Positions 1-12,074 are shown, numbered from the stretch's first letter. The stretch is DNA of 64,000 nt from Tipula vernalis (GCA_958295665.1 OY282558.1:189399586-189463585); one strand, 5' to 3'. Notes: generated by a model not told the origin, from the sequence alone. Numbers and translations: made by a program.

Positions 1-715
1 CCAATAATAGAAGAGAGAAATTTGATTCCACCACACCAATTTGGATTTAGAGAAAATCACTCTACGATGGAACAAGTTCACAGAATAACGGATATAATCG
101 AAGACTCACTTAAGAATAAGAAGATATGCTCCAGCATCTTCTTAGATGTAGCACAAGCTTTCGACAAAGTTTGGCACCGCAAGGACTTGAATTTAAATTG
201 CATCGAGATCTACCTAAGCAATTCTATCAAATTCTTAAATCTTATATCGCAGACCGACATTTCCGTGTAAAATATAACCAAGAGTACTCTAAACTAAAGA
301 GAATATCAGCAGGCATACCACAGGGTAGCGTACTGGGTCCTATATTGTACATCCTGTACACCAGAGATATGCCAAATACAGAAGGTGCCACGATACCTAG
401 GCATGACTCTCGATTGCAAGCTTAGATGGAAAGAGCATGTTAAAAAGAAAAAAGAAGAATTGAACATTAAATATAGGAAAATGTATTGGCTAATAGGTAG
501 AAACTCTGAGCTTACAATACATAACAAATTGCTATTATATCAGCAAATACTTAAACCAGTATGGACCTACGGTATTCAACTTTGGGGTTGTACCAAGAAG
601 ACAAATGTACAAATGATTCAATGTTTTCAAAACAAAGTGCTGCGTGGCATTATAAACGCACCATGGTACATTAGAAATGATAACCCCCATAGGGACTTAA
701 ACATAGAATAGGTAA
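1..715 (+). pseudogene. Jockey-superfamily non-LTR retrotransposon RT fragment, missing the YADD block
   Basis: Remnant of the ORF2 reverse transcriptase of a non-LTR retrotransposon, open at the left window edge. Three frames carry consecutive pieces. Positions 22-200 give PHQFGFRENHST and LDVAQAFDKVWH (RT motifs with the first catalytic Asp region). About 205-380 gives the SAGIPQGSVLGPILY motif. Positions 385-711 give YLGMTLDCKLRWKEH followed by the thumb-like C-terminal part. The catalytic YADD segment expected between GPILY and YLGMTLD is absent: the sequence passes from TRDMP to the thumb within a few codons, so the copy has an internal deletion as well as frameshifts. Jockey-clade affinity rests on these motifs. 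The A-rich run at about 978-989 could be its 3' tail or belong to the next element. It is a dead copy with no ORF1 or endonuclease in view. Confidence 0.88.
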
Positions 716-989
716 GTGAAGAAATACATTCAGCGGATATCTCGGCACCAAAATGCAGACATACGAAGTTTGTTGGCTACCACCAATGCAGTGAGAAGAC
801 TTCAAAGGCAGAAACCTTTGGAATTGGGCAGTTGTATTGAATTAGGATAGAGAAAAATAATAACTATGTAAATTCAAACGGGAGTAACCATTGGGCTACT
901 GCCCGTCAAATGTGAATCTTCATTTAAGAAAGATAAATTACTAAATGATTTGTAAATCAGTTGTAATATGAAATAAAGGAAAAAAAAAA

Positions 990-1600
990 TTCAAAAGTGA
1001 TGATTTTGACGTGAGAAACGAAGAACGTGGAAGACCACTAAAAAAATTTGAAGACAGTGAATTGAAAGCTATTGAATGTATTACGAGAAGTCGTCTCCAC
1101 ACGCTTAAAAGCCATGAGTAAGATTAAAAAGCCGGGAAAATGGGTTCCATGGCAACCATCGATATCGACTGCAAGGCCAAATCTCTTCGGACGGAAGGCA
1201 ATGCTCTGTATTTATTGGGATCAGAAGAGTGTGATTTATTTTGAGCTGCTAAAATCTAATGAAACCGTAAATACTAAACGCTACCAACAACAAATGATCA
1301 ATTTGAATCGAGCTCTGTGTAAAAACCAACCAGAATATGATAAAAGGCAATCTGATTTTGTTTCATGATAATGCACCATCACACAAAGCAAAACCGGTCA
1401 AAGAAACGTTGCAAGCACTTAATGAGAAAATACTTTCTCATGCGGCCTACTCGCCACACTTGGTTGGCTCCGTCCGATTTTCATTTATTTGCATCGCTTG
1501 CTGATGAGCACTTCACTTCCTACGAAAATGGCTCGATAACTGGTTTGTCTCAAAAGAAGAACAGTTTTTTTGGCGTGTCATCCACGCATTGCTAGGAAGA
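990..1600 (+). pseudogene. Mariner transposase remnant, internally deleted and frameshifted
   Basis: Cut-and-paste transposase of the mariner family (Tc1/mariner superfamily), which normally acts on its own terminal inverted repeats and duplicates TA. Visible pieces in order: SDDFDVRNEERGRPLKKFED (N-terminal helix-turn-helix region, about 997-1060), STRLKAMSKIKKPGKWVPW, GRKAMLCIYWDQKSVIYFEL and VNTKRYQQQMINLNRAL (1105-1320), FHDNAPSHKAKPVKETL (about 1362-1420) and APSDFHLFASLADEHF (about 1470-1520). The HDN aspartate and the APSD aspartate survive. The segment with the first catalytic Asp is missing because WVP runs straight into the region before GRKAMLC. At least two frameshifts separate the pieces. 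I could not define terminal repeats. Length is about two thirds of a normal ~345-codon gene. Confidence 0.88.
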
Positions 1601-3447
1601 TGGGAAAAAATGTATAACAAATAATGGGCAATACTTTGAATAAAATATTTTTAACCATTATCATACCATCAATTCAATTCCGGTTTCATATTTACACATC
1701 TGGTAAATATCACATGTATACCATTATACTTCTGCGTATGTATTAAGTGATATTCGTTTTGAAAAGTTCCGTTTTAAATGCCGTTATTTTTGTAGACATA
1801 AACTAATCCGATTTCCAATAAATTCCACTCAAAATCCCGCTATATTTTATGGATATTTCTCAAATAGAGGGAGTAAAAATGAATAAACTTGCGCAAATAT
1901 CTCTGTTTAGTCCTCTTATAGTTGTACCTATTACTAAATTTCAAAACAACTTAATAAAATATGTGAATTTGGGATCTCGGGATTGCAATCACTAATCTGT
2001 CTGGTTGTGTGTTGTCTGTTTTTTTCCTCTGCACAACCTAGACGGTTTAATTAATTGAACTTAAAGCTCACATTTTAAGCTTTTTCATAAATTGGAAGGT
2101 CCCAGTGAATTTTAGTGGGAATAGGCCAACCTGAAGGGGCTAATTCAGTGAAATAGAAAATTGTTTTTGCAAATAAATCACAAAATACAAGATTTACAGA
2201 AAAACTGTTAAATAGAAAATGTTCACAAAAAAAAAAAAAAACGTTCAATTCTTAAATTATAAATTACACCTCGTGCACCGGATCACACTATAGTGCAAAC
2301 CATAAATTGAATCCCTATCGCCTTTCAAGGCAACTGATGTCTTGTTATTTTTAAATTACATATTTTCACCTTTTGTGTTATAATCCATATTTTTGTTATG
2401 TGAAAAAATGAAGCAACTATAGAAAATCGATTTATTTGGTTAAATTGACTCGTTTCTAATTCTAATCAAACCCACTTCGAACAAATTATAAATTTTAACT
2501 ATGTTTACTCAATCCACACTTTTACTATTTTTGTTTTAAACTTTTTTCAAACTGATTCGAATTTTTAACGCCCAATATATGGAGACGATTCAAGTCTACC
2601 CCATACCAAGAAAGTAAATAACTTTATCCTAACACAAATTTATAAAGAAAAATCGTATTTGTAACCTGCCAATGAAAGATGGTGGCAAAGTTTATATTTA
2701 CATGTTTTAATCATCATTTATAGAAACTGCTACAATAGTTACAAAATATAATTTTAACTTTGAATTTCGAACTATGTATTTTTTAGTTTCCGTTTTGTTG
2801 TTGCATGGAGGTTGCCAGTCTGTAAAGTAAAAAAAAAAAATAAAAATAAAAATTAAGAAGGAAAACAAACTTTTATACCATTTCCTTGTAGAATTGAATT
2901 TTTATTTTTATTTTTTGCTGCTACAACTGCTATTATTGTAGAATAGATAAAATTAAAATTGTTTTATTCTTTTTTTTTTTTTTTTTTGTTAGAATATTTA
3001 ATGTTCAATTCATTTAAACATTTTAAACCAGAATTGCAGTGTCCCTGATGTCGTTTTGTTTGGTGTTTACGTTGAAAAGCACAGAATATTCCTTACAATG
3101 GTTTATTTTGTTTATATTTAATTAGCTTTGTTTAATAAACGTTTTGTTTATTTCCTATTTTGTGTGAATATGATTTGAGAACTCTGCACAATATAATATG
3201 CAGATAATTCTGAAACCAACTTGAAGTTTTAAAATTTCAATTTCAGTGTAAAATATTGGTAGCTATTTTTGGCAGTTATTTTTAAGTCGATTACTTTCTT
3301 CGGATTTATGTTTTTAATGGGAAATAGTAGATTACATAGTAAGACGGAAAGTATTCCTTTCCTGTCGAGAGAACTTTAGTTTAAGGAGAGGTGTAGCCTC
3401 GCGAGAACTAGTTTTCGAGACGGGAATGGTACTTTTCAGTGAGGTTC
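1601..3447. other. AT-rich non-coding stretch
   Basis: No reading frame resembles a protein. The stretch has many A and T homopolymer runs (for example near 2229-2241, 2828-2840 and 2970-2988). A slightly GC-richer patch at about 3340-3445 lies directly left of the solo LTR. I see no RNA gene or clear inverted repeats. Confidence 0.5.
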
Positions 3448-3638
3448 TAGCGTGTACTTTGGCATAAAATAGAAACCAATACCTAATATATTTTTTCCAA
3501 AATTTTTATTTTACAAGAAACTTTTTTTTTAATAATAAAGAAAACATAAATAGAAAAATTTTAATTTAATTATTATTACAAAATTAAAAACTATTACAAA
3601 AAAAATGTTTGATCTTAGTCAAATTATTTATAATGAAA
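3448..3638 (-). repeat. Solo LTR of the Ty3/gypsy family found at 17.9-21.9 kb
   Basis: The stretch aligns in the same orientation with the 5' LTR of the degraded gypsy element at 21515-21881. Shared parts include TAGCGTGT near the left end, a long common block ending in ATTTTACAAGAAAC, and the right end around GATCTTAGTCAAATT. The copy lacks the 172-bp TIR insertion present in the other LTR. No primer-binding site lies on its left and no coding region on its right, so it is best called a solo LTR. The exact ends are uncertain because the shared region does not begin with a clear TG here. Confidence 0.75.
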
Positions 3639-5067
3639 GTAAAGAAGAAAATCAAGATATTAACAAAAATAAATAATTTGATGAACGAAAAAATGTTGCA
3701 AATAGTAATAATAAATATAGTCCACTCTGCAGCAACACGATGTCAAAAAAAATTATCGTTGAGGTATGTTAGGCGCCATGACATCAATACGCTTGAAATT
3801 GCACCGGCTTAATACTTGGAGCAATCCAACCTGGCGTAGGTTCAAGTTACTAAGGGTAAATACTATGAATTCAAGGAAAAACTAAATGGAAATGAAAATA
3901 AAAGAAACATTTTGAGAGTTAAATGTTTTGGTAACTTACCGATGGTATTATTGGTACTGTCAATCTGGTGTTAAAATACGGCCGCCATTCTGAAAATTTA
4001 GTTACACCATTCCGCACTGAAAGAAAACATGGGTAAAATTCCCGATGTTTGACGTATTTTCTAACCATATTTATAGGCGTTTTTGGGACAACAAGAAATT
4101 ATTGTTAAATGTTCCATATTTTTACAAACTATCAAAAAGGCTAAATTCCTGGTTGTATAGGAGATTTAACGATTTTAAGGAATGTTATATAACACATTGT
4201 GTGGCATTTTTACTATAGAGTATTGGTGAGAAATCTGTCTTTAGAGAAATAAATTAAAAAGAATTTAAATGAAATCCCAATAAATTTGGAATTATCTCAA
4301 ACAATTAATAAATATAGCTACAATAATTATTGATAAAAACCCCATTACTATGGCAGCAAGCCTATACCGAGTTGTACCAGGTACAAAATATTTAGGAATA
4401 AAATGAAATAATATTGGTGAAATATTAATTGATTTGTGTAATTTTCTGGTTGATATAGACCACAATACAATCCAGTTTGGAGAAAAAACATATTAGAACC
4501 GTATATTTCAGGTATTATTGGAACCAAGCCCAACGAAGGATGATATGTAACTATAATATTCTGGGTGGAATGCCGATACTTATTGAATGATTTACTTACT
4601 TGTATATCAGATTTACCGTATGATTTAGGGTTTTACCTATTTTTCAGTAAATATACTTGCCTATTTAACTATACAGATGGACATACATTTATTATTCCGG
4701 TAATATAAAATATTGCTATAGTTTTATTTTACTAACATTTGTAAAATATTTACAGGATCCAAATAGCTTCTATATACAATTAAATTAAAAGAAATAAATT
4801 TATTCGAACTAAAATCCTGTAACGTAAAATATCGATTTAATTTTACTAATTGTGTGAACGGTCAAGGTGCTTAGATTTATTTCAATTTTATTCATATTAT
4901 CCGTCTTATCAACAGCATTTGCATATAAATGACTCAAATAATATAGTATTCAATAATTGGCAAACACAAAAACAAGTATCATCTGGAGTAACTGCACAAA
5001 TTTTGATGAATCCAAAGCATGGTAAATTGTCCTCATTCCCATAAGACACTACCATTCCTCGTTTGAT
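3639..5067. other. AT-rich non-coding stretch
   Basis: Several short open frames (61-67 codons) occur here but none shows a recognisable domain. The sequence is AT-rich with scattered runs. I see no terminal repeats, tRNA or other RNA gene. Confidence 0.45.
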
Positions 5068-6546
5068 TTAAACATTACAAAATTCAACCCAATTAACAAA
5101 GTTAATATTATTATACATACATTTCAATTTACATACAGCTGCATGGCAAGTGGCAATTCTATGGCAAGTGTTTCTTCTTGATCTAGTTGAATTTGCAATT
5201 TCCTTTAATTGTTTGTGTTTGGCCTCATGCCTCATAACCCAAAATTGCTTTAATGGACCAAATGTTCTAATTAATCCTGGATAGTGAGTCAAAAAGTGAT
5301 GCTTTGGTTTCAATGGAAGTTAAAAATGCTGAAGGTATAGTGAATGGTGCAGAATTATTAACTCTTCTAAATGCAAAATTACATCTTCATTAATATTTTC
5401 TAGGAATAAAAGGTCAATGATTTCCCGTAAAGTTAGAAATATTTTCCATACATCATCTCCTTCGGGGATTAAATCACCAATAATTAATCCTAAATATTTT
5501 ATTAACCACATTAATTCGAAAGCAGAATATCTTAATTTATGATTCTAAGGGTTTTCAATGGAAATTTCTTGGGGTCTATTCATATTCTCAGATTCCCCAA
5601 AGTAAAAGCCTGTGATTCTATTATTCAAAATTGTGACATCAAATAATTTCTGTTTAATAAAATATAATAAGATGAAAGCAACTTCAAAATTGAAAAACCC
5701 TTCGTATTAATCATGAAGTAAGTCTACACTGAAATTTCTGGATACATGAAAGTGTTTTAATTCATTAAAAACACACGGTGACAATAATCCCGTTTTTGTG
5801 ACGTCAGAAGTTTGCAAATCATGATCATAGTTATACGAGTTTCGAAGCATAAAAATGTTTGATGAGAAATGATCACCAATACAAGAAACAAGCACAAAAA
5901 TGAATTTTCTTCCCTGTATATTAATGGAATTAGTTTCTAGGTCCTTTAATTAATCGATAAGTACATTAAAAATGGAATTACCTTATTTTTTTTGTATCGA
6001 GAGTATTAAACAATATATTATCGAGCCTTGAACGATATTGTTCGGATATAAAAGGAAAAGATGTGTTGTCACCAAGTTTCTGAAAACCAGTTCTTGAACC
6101 TAACGGATTGTTAACTTCAGAATCGTCGTAGTATAAAAGTAATGGCAAAACAATACTATCAGACTCATACTTTGAACAAAAAGATGTTTGCATTACGTTG
6201 CATAACGTAATCTATGACGTGAATATAAACCGTCTTGTTTTCGAAAAAAGTTATTAATTTTTAATCTTTAATATTCAGTGGAAATTTCATTAAAAGAATT
6301 TTTGAAAATATTAGAAAATTTCATCCCCAAATTAAAACTGTTACCTTCGTTAATTTCTATATAAAATCACTATTGATTTTGAAAATGTCTAGCTATATGT
6401 TTTTTAAAGCTATTTAAATAATTGAAGCTTCGTTCAACCGGACATTTCCTACACTGGAAATATTTCGAAAATTTCTGCATACTCTTCAAATGATAAATGT
6501 ACAATTTAGCAGTTAGGACCGATTTATTACATAAAAAACATTTCAT
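5068..6546 (-). pseudogene. C2H2-finger plus YDD/NPLGS family protein (transposase-like), decayed
   Basis: Read on the minus strand, a 58-codon frame at 6546-6370 encodes two C2H2 zinc fingers: MKCFLCNKSV...YHLKSMQ and FQCRKCPVERSF...SFKKHIARHF. Further down, 6193-5978 contains LLLYYDDSEVNNPLGSRTG. Then 5895-5707 and 5511-5320 (WLIKYLGLIIGDLIPEGDD) follow, and 5313-5068 contains MKPKHHFLTHYPGLI and MRHEAKHKQLKE. From memory this order (finger, YDD..NPLGS, later KHH..HYP and RxExKHxxxK) matches a multicopy family of unnamed invertebrate proteins, probably a DNA transposon. I cannot give it a superfamily name. The YDD, the HYP histidines and the RHEAKH residues are candidate catalytic positions by inference only. 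Several frameshifts and stops break the frame. Its start codon overlaps the stop of the upstream ORF. Confidence 0.6.
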
Positions 6547-7440
6547 TGTAAATCTAACAGCGAATTTACTGTAGTGAAGCTTTTATCCCAAACGGTTGAT
6601 ATATTATAAACAAGCTTTTGTATTAAATGCCAGATATGTTCTGACGCATCTGGAAATTTTGCGTTTAAAACGGTAAAACTCTTAAAACAACTATCAACGG
6701 CACCGAGTGGCCCTTTACATTTGAAGACAATTTCATCGATTGCCAAGTAGGTCTCGGTAATACGTGATGAATCTTTTTACCTACAAAAATTAGAGTCGGT
6801 TGGTGTTTTTTTGTCCGCATGAAGATTCCTTCTAATTTTCGATAACTCCTCGTGAACAAGAACAATTTCCTAAAGACAATAATAAATTAAAATGTGCTTT
6901 ACGCTATTTAATCCAACTAACATACCGAAACTAAACTGATGAAAGAAAAAGAGCTTTCCTGTTTTGAATTACGTCTTATTCCGTTAAATTTTTTTTTTCG
7001 GACTGGTGTAGCGAGAAGATGAGGAATCAGGAAGAAACCAATATATTCAGATTTATGAACCAGAAAATCGTTTAATTCCTTTTTCTGTTTTCTCTCAGCA
7101 AGTAAAATCATTTTTTCGTTAATTTCCGGCCACTTCTTAAATAAATTATCGGCTGATTCACTGTGAAGGTACTCAAAATCCTTGTTTAAACATTGGTAAC
7201 CGTCGATAGAGTGCAATATTGGAAATCGATCCAAATAGTTCCCTATGGTGCAATCAAGATTAGTTTTAAAAATCGCAGATCGTGATTCGGTAGTTTGCCA
7301 CCAATATTCCTTGACTTTATGAATTGGTTCCAAATATGCTTCAAGAAATTTTAATTTTTGATGAATTTCATCCGACTGTAGGGCGGCTGGCTCCGTTGAA
7401 ATTTCCTTCTGTAAATTCTTTCCCTGCTGTAAATTTTTTT
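6543..7440 (-). pseudogene. Companion ORF of the YDD/NPLGS cluster
   Basis: An open stretch of about 170 codons on the minus strand starts near 7430 and includes 7333-6917 (WWQTTESRSAIF, IDGYQCLNKDFEYLH, DNLFKKWPEINEK, then a basic RKKKFNGIRRNSKQ segment). After a frameshift at about 6900-6760 it continues to 6543 (LAIDEIVFKCKGPLGAVD, ASEHIWHLIQKLVYNI). The pattern of an FxxKW segment, a basic linker and an IWxxIQ segment recalls proteins that often sit beside the C2H2/YDD protein in arthropod genomes. I give this family recall modest weight. Its TGA stop at 6545-6543 overlaps the ATG of the next ORF as ATGA. It has no membrane segment or signal peptide. The function is unknown, perhaps an accessory factor of the same element. 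Confidence 0.5.
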
Positions 7441-7782
7441 TTAAAATCTGCCATTTTTCCCAAAGTTTGCCAGAAGCTTTCTTTTTAGTTTTTTTTGAAT
7501 ATGGTATATTTGTTTGGATTCCTTGGGTACAAGAGCAACAATTTGATATGTTAGATCCACGAAGCGCTCCGTCGTAATCTTAAACTCAATTTCGTCGGCA
7601 TATTTGTCATATTCAAATTCTTTAACTACTATAATATTCACAAGTTTGTTGCGGTGGTATTCATTTAAGCAGTTATTTTTAGCACAGAAGCTTAGGACAG
7701 CTTTACCCTCTCCCACATACAAGTATTCGTTTACTGTCCCTTTTGGTCGATGTATCAAATAAATGTTACTATCTACTTCCAT
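7441..7782 (-). CDS. Unrecognised 113-codon ORF upstream of the companion ORF
   Basis: Open frame of 113 codons starting MEVDSNIYLIHRPKG and ending in a lysine-rich tail (KKLKRKLLANFGKNGRF). It runs in the same direction as the two ORFs below it and ends just before the companion frame opens, so it may be the N-terminal part of the same protein after a frameshift. Composition is ordinary for a soluble protein, with no signal peptide or transmembrane helix. I do not recognise a domain. Its length and continuity in such AT-rich DNA support real coding ancestry. Confidence 0.4.
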   Translation of the reverse strand: MEVDSNIYLIHRPKGTVNEYLYVGEGKAVLSFCAKNNCLNEYHRNKLVNIIVVKEFEYDKYADEIEFKITTERFVDLTYQIVALVPKESKQIYHIQKKLKRKLLANFGKNGRF

Positions 7783-8107
7783 ATAAGTTGGACTGATTAT
7801 TGCAGACGATTCAGTGGATAATAAACCTTCTGAAGTTGATGGTCATGTAAAAAATGAATTGGCCGGAGCAATCGGGAAATTATCTGGAATCCTAAAAAAA
7901 AATCCTTTTAATTTTCTATTCGTTTAATTCATATTAATTACTTACTTCTTTATAACACCATTCAGATGATAGCTCGTATCCAAATATAGATTTATTATCT
8001 GCTGATGATAAGTTTTCTACGTTCGAATCTTTAGGCTGGATGTTTTCAGACGAAATTACAACCGATAAGGGGCTTTAACAACGATTTAATTGATTATCAT
8101 CAACCTG

Positions 8108-8114
<7 letters not shown>
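7783..8114. other. Short AT-rich spacer between the ORF cluster and the (AT)n tract
   Basis: A few acidic minus-strand frame pieces could be upstream exon remnants of the cluster. Nothing is definable. Confidence 0.3.

Positions 8115-8200
<86 letters not shown>
8115..8200. repeat. (AT)n microsatellite
   Basis: Uninterrupted alternating AT for about 86 bp. It is a simple dinucleotide repeat, expected to be length-polymorphic and able to extrude a cruciform. Confidence 0.97.
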
Positions 8201-8206
<6 letters not shown>

Positions 8207-8503
8207 AAAATTGAACATCACAAGAAGCAGGCAGGTTGACCATTTGCACATGAAATAAATTAAACCAAAATTAAATGATTGACGATGGTTATTCCATCAT
8301 TTTCAGGGATTACATTTTTCTAAACCAAATTACATATATTATATATTTTACAGCAATTTCTAAAATAAATTTATTTATAACACATAGTTTAGGTTTAAAA
8401 AACTACTCAAAATTCTGAAAAATTTACTTAATTTATAAGGTTTAGAATTTTTATTAAATTGTCATGTTAATTGCGATTCGCGGACTTTTGGTCTAAAATA
8501 ATT

Positions 8504-9060
8504 TATCTAAACCAATTTAACTAAAGCAATTTACCTAAAATTAATTTATCTAAAAACAATTTATCTAAAAAAAATTTACCTAAAAACAATTTATCTAAAA
8601 ACAATTCATCTAAAAACAATTCGTCTAAAGCAATTCATCTAAAACAGTTCACCTAAAACAATTTTACTAAAACCAATTTAACTAAAAACAATTTGTCTAA
8701 GAACAATTCGTCTAAAGCAATTTAACTAAAAACAATTTATCTAAAAACAATTTATATAAAATCAATTTATCTAAAATCATTCGTCTAAAGCAATTCATCT
8801 AAAACAGTTTACCTAAAACAATTTAACTAAAAACAATTCGTCTAAACACAATTCATCTAAAAACAATTCGTCTAAAGCAATTTAACTAAAAACCATTTAT
8901 CTAAAAACAATTTAACTAAAACCGATTTAACAATTCATATATAGCGATTCGTCTAAAACAACTCGTCCAAAACAGATCAACAAAAAAATCGCAAAAAATG
9001 GATATAAAATAATCTTTCTAAATTAATTCGTCTAAAACCAAATAATCTAACAAATGTACT
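8504..9060 (+). repeat. Degenerate short tandem array, left foldback arm
   Basis: About 35 imperfect copies of a 15-17-bp unit of the form AATTYRTCTAAAANC. The variable tetranucleotide before TAAA alternates among TATC, AACT, CGTC and CATC. There is no uniform spacer, so this is not a CRISPR array. Confidence 0.93.
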
Positions 9061-9499
9061 CGTACATTCAACGAAATTTTGGAAAAAAAAATGAGAGAGA
9101 ACTTTAGTAGAGGAATCACCGCCGATTACAATATTACCTCAATAGATAGCGTTACTTGCATGATTTACAAGTTATTTATATTGTGAATAATAATCGCTTA
9201 CCCGCTAGCAAACCGCTAACAGAAAGGTTTTTGTTATTGCTATGGTCGATTAGTAAGCTTACAATTGAATGTTATAAGTAAAACATAACCTCAAAATCGT
9301 AATGGTGTGCAATTCCAATTACGCCAAATTTATTATTTTTTTTTATATAAAATCAATAAAAAAAAACAATTAATAGTCGCTAAACAAAATAAATTAAAAT
9401 TTTTAATTTTGCCATAAATATTATCTTCTAGCATCGAAATTGTGCGTAACTGCATCGAACTGCTCATAATAGTCGCTTTCCAATCGACCACCGCAAGTA

Positions 9500-9581
9500 C
9501 TTATAAGCACTTATGGTTCATATTTTTGCTAGATTAACTATAGAAAATCTAACAAAGGCATGAACCATAAGTGCTTATAAG
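9500..9581. repeat. 22-bp inverted repeat (hairpin) inside the foldback element
   Basis: Arms at 9500-9521 and 9560-9581 are exact inverse copies around CTTATAAGCACTTATGG, with a ~38-bp loop. Part of each arm is itself palindromic. It could be a tiny palindromic insertion or the relic of a nested terminal repeat. Confidence 0.8.
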
Positions 9582-10189
9582 CAGAGATCAAAAATATACA
9601 TTCCGTTGCAACTTCGTGAATGTATTTTCGTGTTTTCCTCTTTAAAACTTCGCTTATTGTATTCTACTTTTCATAAAAACATCACAAATGCTCAGAAATA
9701 ATTTTTGAATTTGATTATACTGAATGTTCTTATTTGAGCTTCGCGTTTTTATTTTTTTTAAATACAGTTCGTTTTGCATTATACATGTATTATGAACAAA
9801 GCCCAACATTTAAATACTTTACAGAATGAATTAACAATCCACATATTCAAAAATTTTTGTATTATGATTTTACTTATTCCCAACGTGATGAATTTGGAAT
9901 TTTTCGATTCATGAATTTAAATCCTAAACACAGTATTTCAAAGAACGAATATTCAGTATAATAAACGTACGAAGAATGCAGTGAAGCTAAAATAAAAGTA
10001 CGAACTCCATTGTTATCTTAGTTATTTATATTTATATAATATTTAGGTGCGTAAGTACACCTTTTGGGGTAAGGTGGGTTAAATGGCCAAGGTGATAGTT
10101 AAATGACTCAGTTCATTTATCTTCGCTCCCAAAACCATCTAATGTACAATATTAATTTGTTTTTACTGCCAAAACTGTAAATAGGGCCG
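9582..10189. other. AT-rich interior of the foldback element
   Basis: No coding potential. A short inverted pair around GATTATACTGAATGTTC (about 9714-9730) and GAATATTCAGTATAAT (about 9947-9962) suggests further foldback structure. Confidence 0.4.
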
Positions 10190-11440
10190 AGTATGGTTCA
10201 ACTTGCCTATTTCTCAACCGACTATGATGAAATTTGACACGTGCGTTGGAAATAGCCCATGGCATCCTTTAATGATTTTTAGATGAAGTGATGATAGCCA
10301 ATTTGGATGGAACTTATCTATTTCTCAACGGATTTTAGTGGAATTTGACATATGCGATGGAAATGGGATTCTAAACTGCTTTTTAGATGAAATTCTGGAA
10401 TATGACCAAATATTATGAAACTTGCCTATTCCGTAACCGATTATGATGAAATGGGACATGTTCGTTCGAAATGGGATTCTAAAATGATTTTAGATGAAGT
10501 ACTGGAATATGGCCAAATATGATGGAACATGCCTATTCCTGAAGCGATTCCGATGAAATTCGACATGTGCTTTGGAAATGGGATTCTTAAATGATTTTTA
10601 GATGAAGTACTGGAATATGGCAAAATATGATGGAACTTGCCTATTCCTGAACCGATTACGATGAAATTCGACATGTGCTTTGGAAATGGGATTCTTAAAT
10701 GATTTTTAGATGAAGTTCTGGAATATGGCCAAATAGGATGGAACTTGGATATTTCTTATCCGGTTTTAGTGAAATTTGACATCCGCCATGGAAATAGAAT
10801 TCTAAAACGATTTTTGTATGAAGTTCTGGAATATGGTCAAGTATGATGGAACTTGCCTATTCCTTAACCGACTAACTTAAAATTTGGCAGTTGGGTTGGA
10901 AACGGTTTTCTTAAATGATTTTAAGATGAAATTCTGGAATATGGTCAATTAAGATATAACTTAGCTACATTTAACCTATGATGATGAATTTGGACGTTTC
11001 CAACGAACACAAGGAAATGTCCACCAACAATTTGTTTTAGATGAGGTTGTGAGAAATAGGTCAATATGGCTTTTATAATGTTGTCTATTGAGGTTTCGGT
11101 GAATGATGCAGCCGTTGAGGTTTCTTTGATACAGCCTAAACGTACTATTTCAATTGATAAACGATCGAGATTATCAGCATTATAATATTGAAGTAAAGAA
11201 ACTTTTTCGCCTGCCCGAGAGTATATTTTGCAATGTTTAAAAACATATAGTGTACACACGCGCAGCAGAATTGAATCTATTAACGATAGTGTAGAGTCTC
11301 GGATTAAAAATATCATTTTAGAATCTCATTTCCATCGCAAATTTCGAATTTCATCAATATCCAAGTTCCACCCTAATTAGCCATATTCCGTAACTTTACC
11401 CAAAAATCATTTTAGAATAGAAACATGAAAAAATCTTCCG
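10190..11440. mobile_element. ~108-bp-unit foldback repeat, copy A
   Basis: From about 10190 to 11010 there are roughly seven diverged units of 105-110 bp in tandem (diagnostic pieces: GAATATGGCCAAATATGATGG, CGATGAAATTCGACATGTGC, GGAAATGGGATTCT). A spacer of about 300 bp follows. At 11310-11420 the same unit recurs in inverted orientation (CATCAATATCCAAGTTCC, TAACTTTACCCAAAAATC). The spacer shares TTGTCTATTG, ATGCAGC and GAGGTTT landmarks with the spacer of copy B at 48 kb. The same centre with the same unit on both sides, but a different number of units per arm, indicates one element family. The 77-codon frame at 10674-10441 is a by-product of the period being a multiple of three. Confidence 0.75.
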
Positions 11441-12074
11441 CTTTTAGATCTATATATACATATGTATATACAGGCCCCTTCCCTCCCCCGGAAATACATT
11501 GTAATTTTTTTGTAGATTGATTTAATTAACTATTGGTTTTATTTCCCTACAAGCAACTCTATTTAATTTTTTATTTCAGAAATTCTAAAATATATTTAAG
11601 TGCATAGTTTCCAAGTTAACACTTAACGTCTAACGTCGTAGCCACGTAGATTTACGTTTTTTCATTCCAACTTCAAAAGACGAACAACGTAAATTTACGT
11701 ACGTTTTTACACATACGTTTTAATTTAATTTATTATAATATAATTATTTAAATTATTTTTAATCCATTCATTATGTTACAATTATTTTATTATAATTTAT
11801 TTAATTTAATATGTCCCGAAACCGAGAAAAATAGAGAAAAATAACTCGTTCGTTAAGTTTTAAATATCAACGGATTTAAAAATCCTTCTACATTTGTTGT
11901 TGTTCTTATTGTTCGTCTACGATACCAGTAGGAAGAGGAAAAGTTCAAATGATACTCTTATGTATTTGCAGCGGCAAATTTACTGTACTCTAAACAAAAA
12001 TGTCCATAAACATTTTTGTTGGTTTTGGTATATTTAAAACCAACAAAAATATTTTTACAAAGCCATACAGTACA
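11441..12074. other. AT-rich stretch between copy A and the hAT-like element
   Basis: Contains two small inverted pairs: CGTAGATTTACGT with ACGTAAATTTACG around 11645-11700, and TTTTTGTTGGTTTT with AAAACCAACAAAAA around 12015-12050. No gene is seen. Confidence 0.4.

Noticed and set aside
4348..4533. 61-codon minus ORF as a small gene
   Set aside because: Short, no homology I recognise, AT-rich composition, and no neighbouring coding signal.
8115..8200. (AT)n tract as a replication origin or regulatory signal
   Set aside because: A plain dinucleotide microsatellite; nothing around it supports a special role.
8504..9060. Regular short repeats that might suggest a CRISPR-like array
   Set aside because: Units are contiguous and degenerate without spacers, and mirror-image copies lie at 13815-14335; this is a foldback arm in a eukaryotic genome.
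10441..10674. Minus ORF with an internal 36-residue repeat
   Set aside because: It is the ~108-bp tandem unit read in a frame kept open because the period is a multiple of three; other units contain stops.
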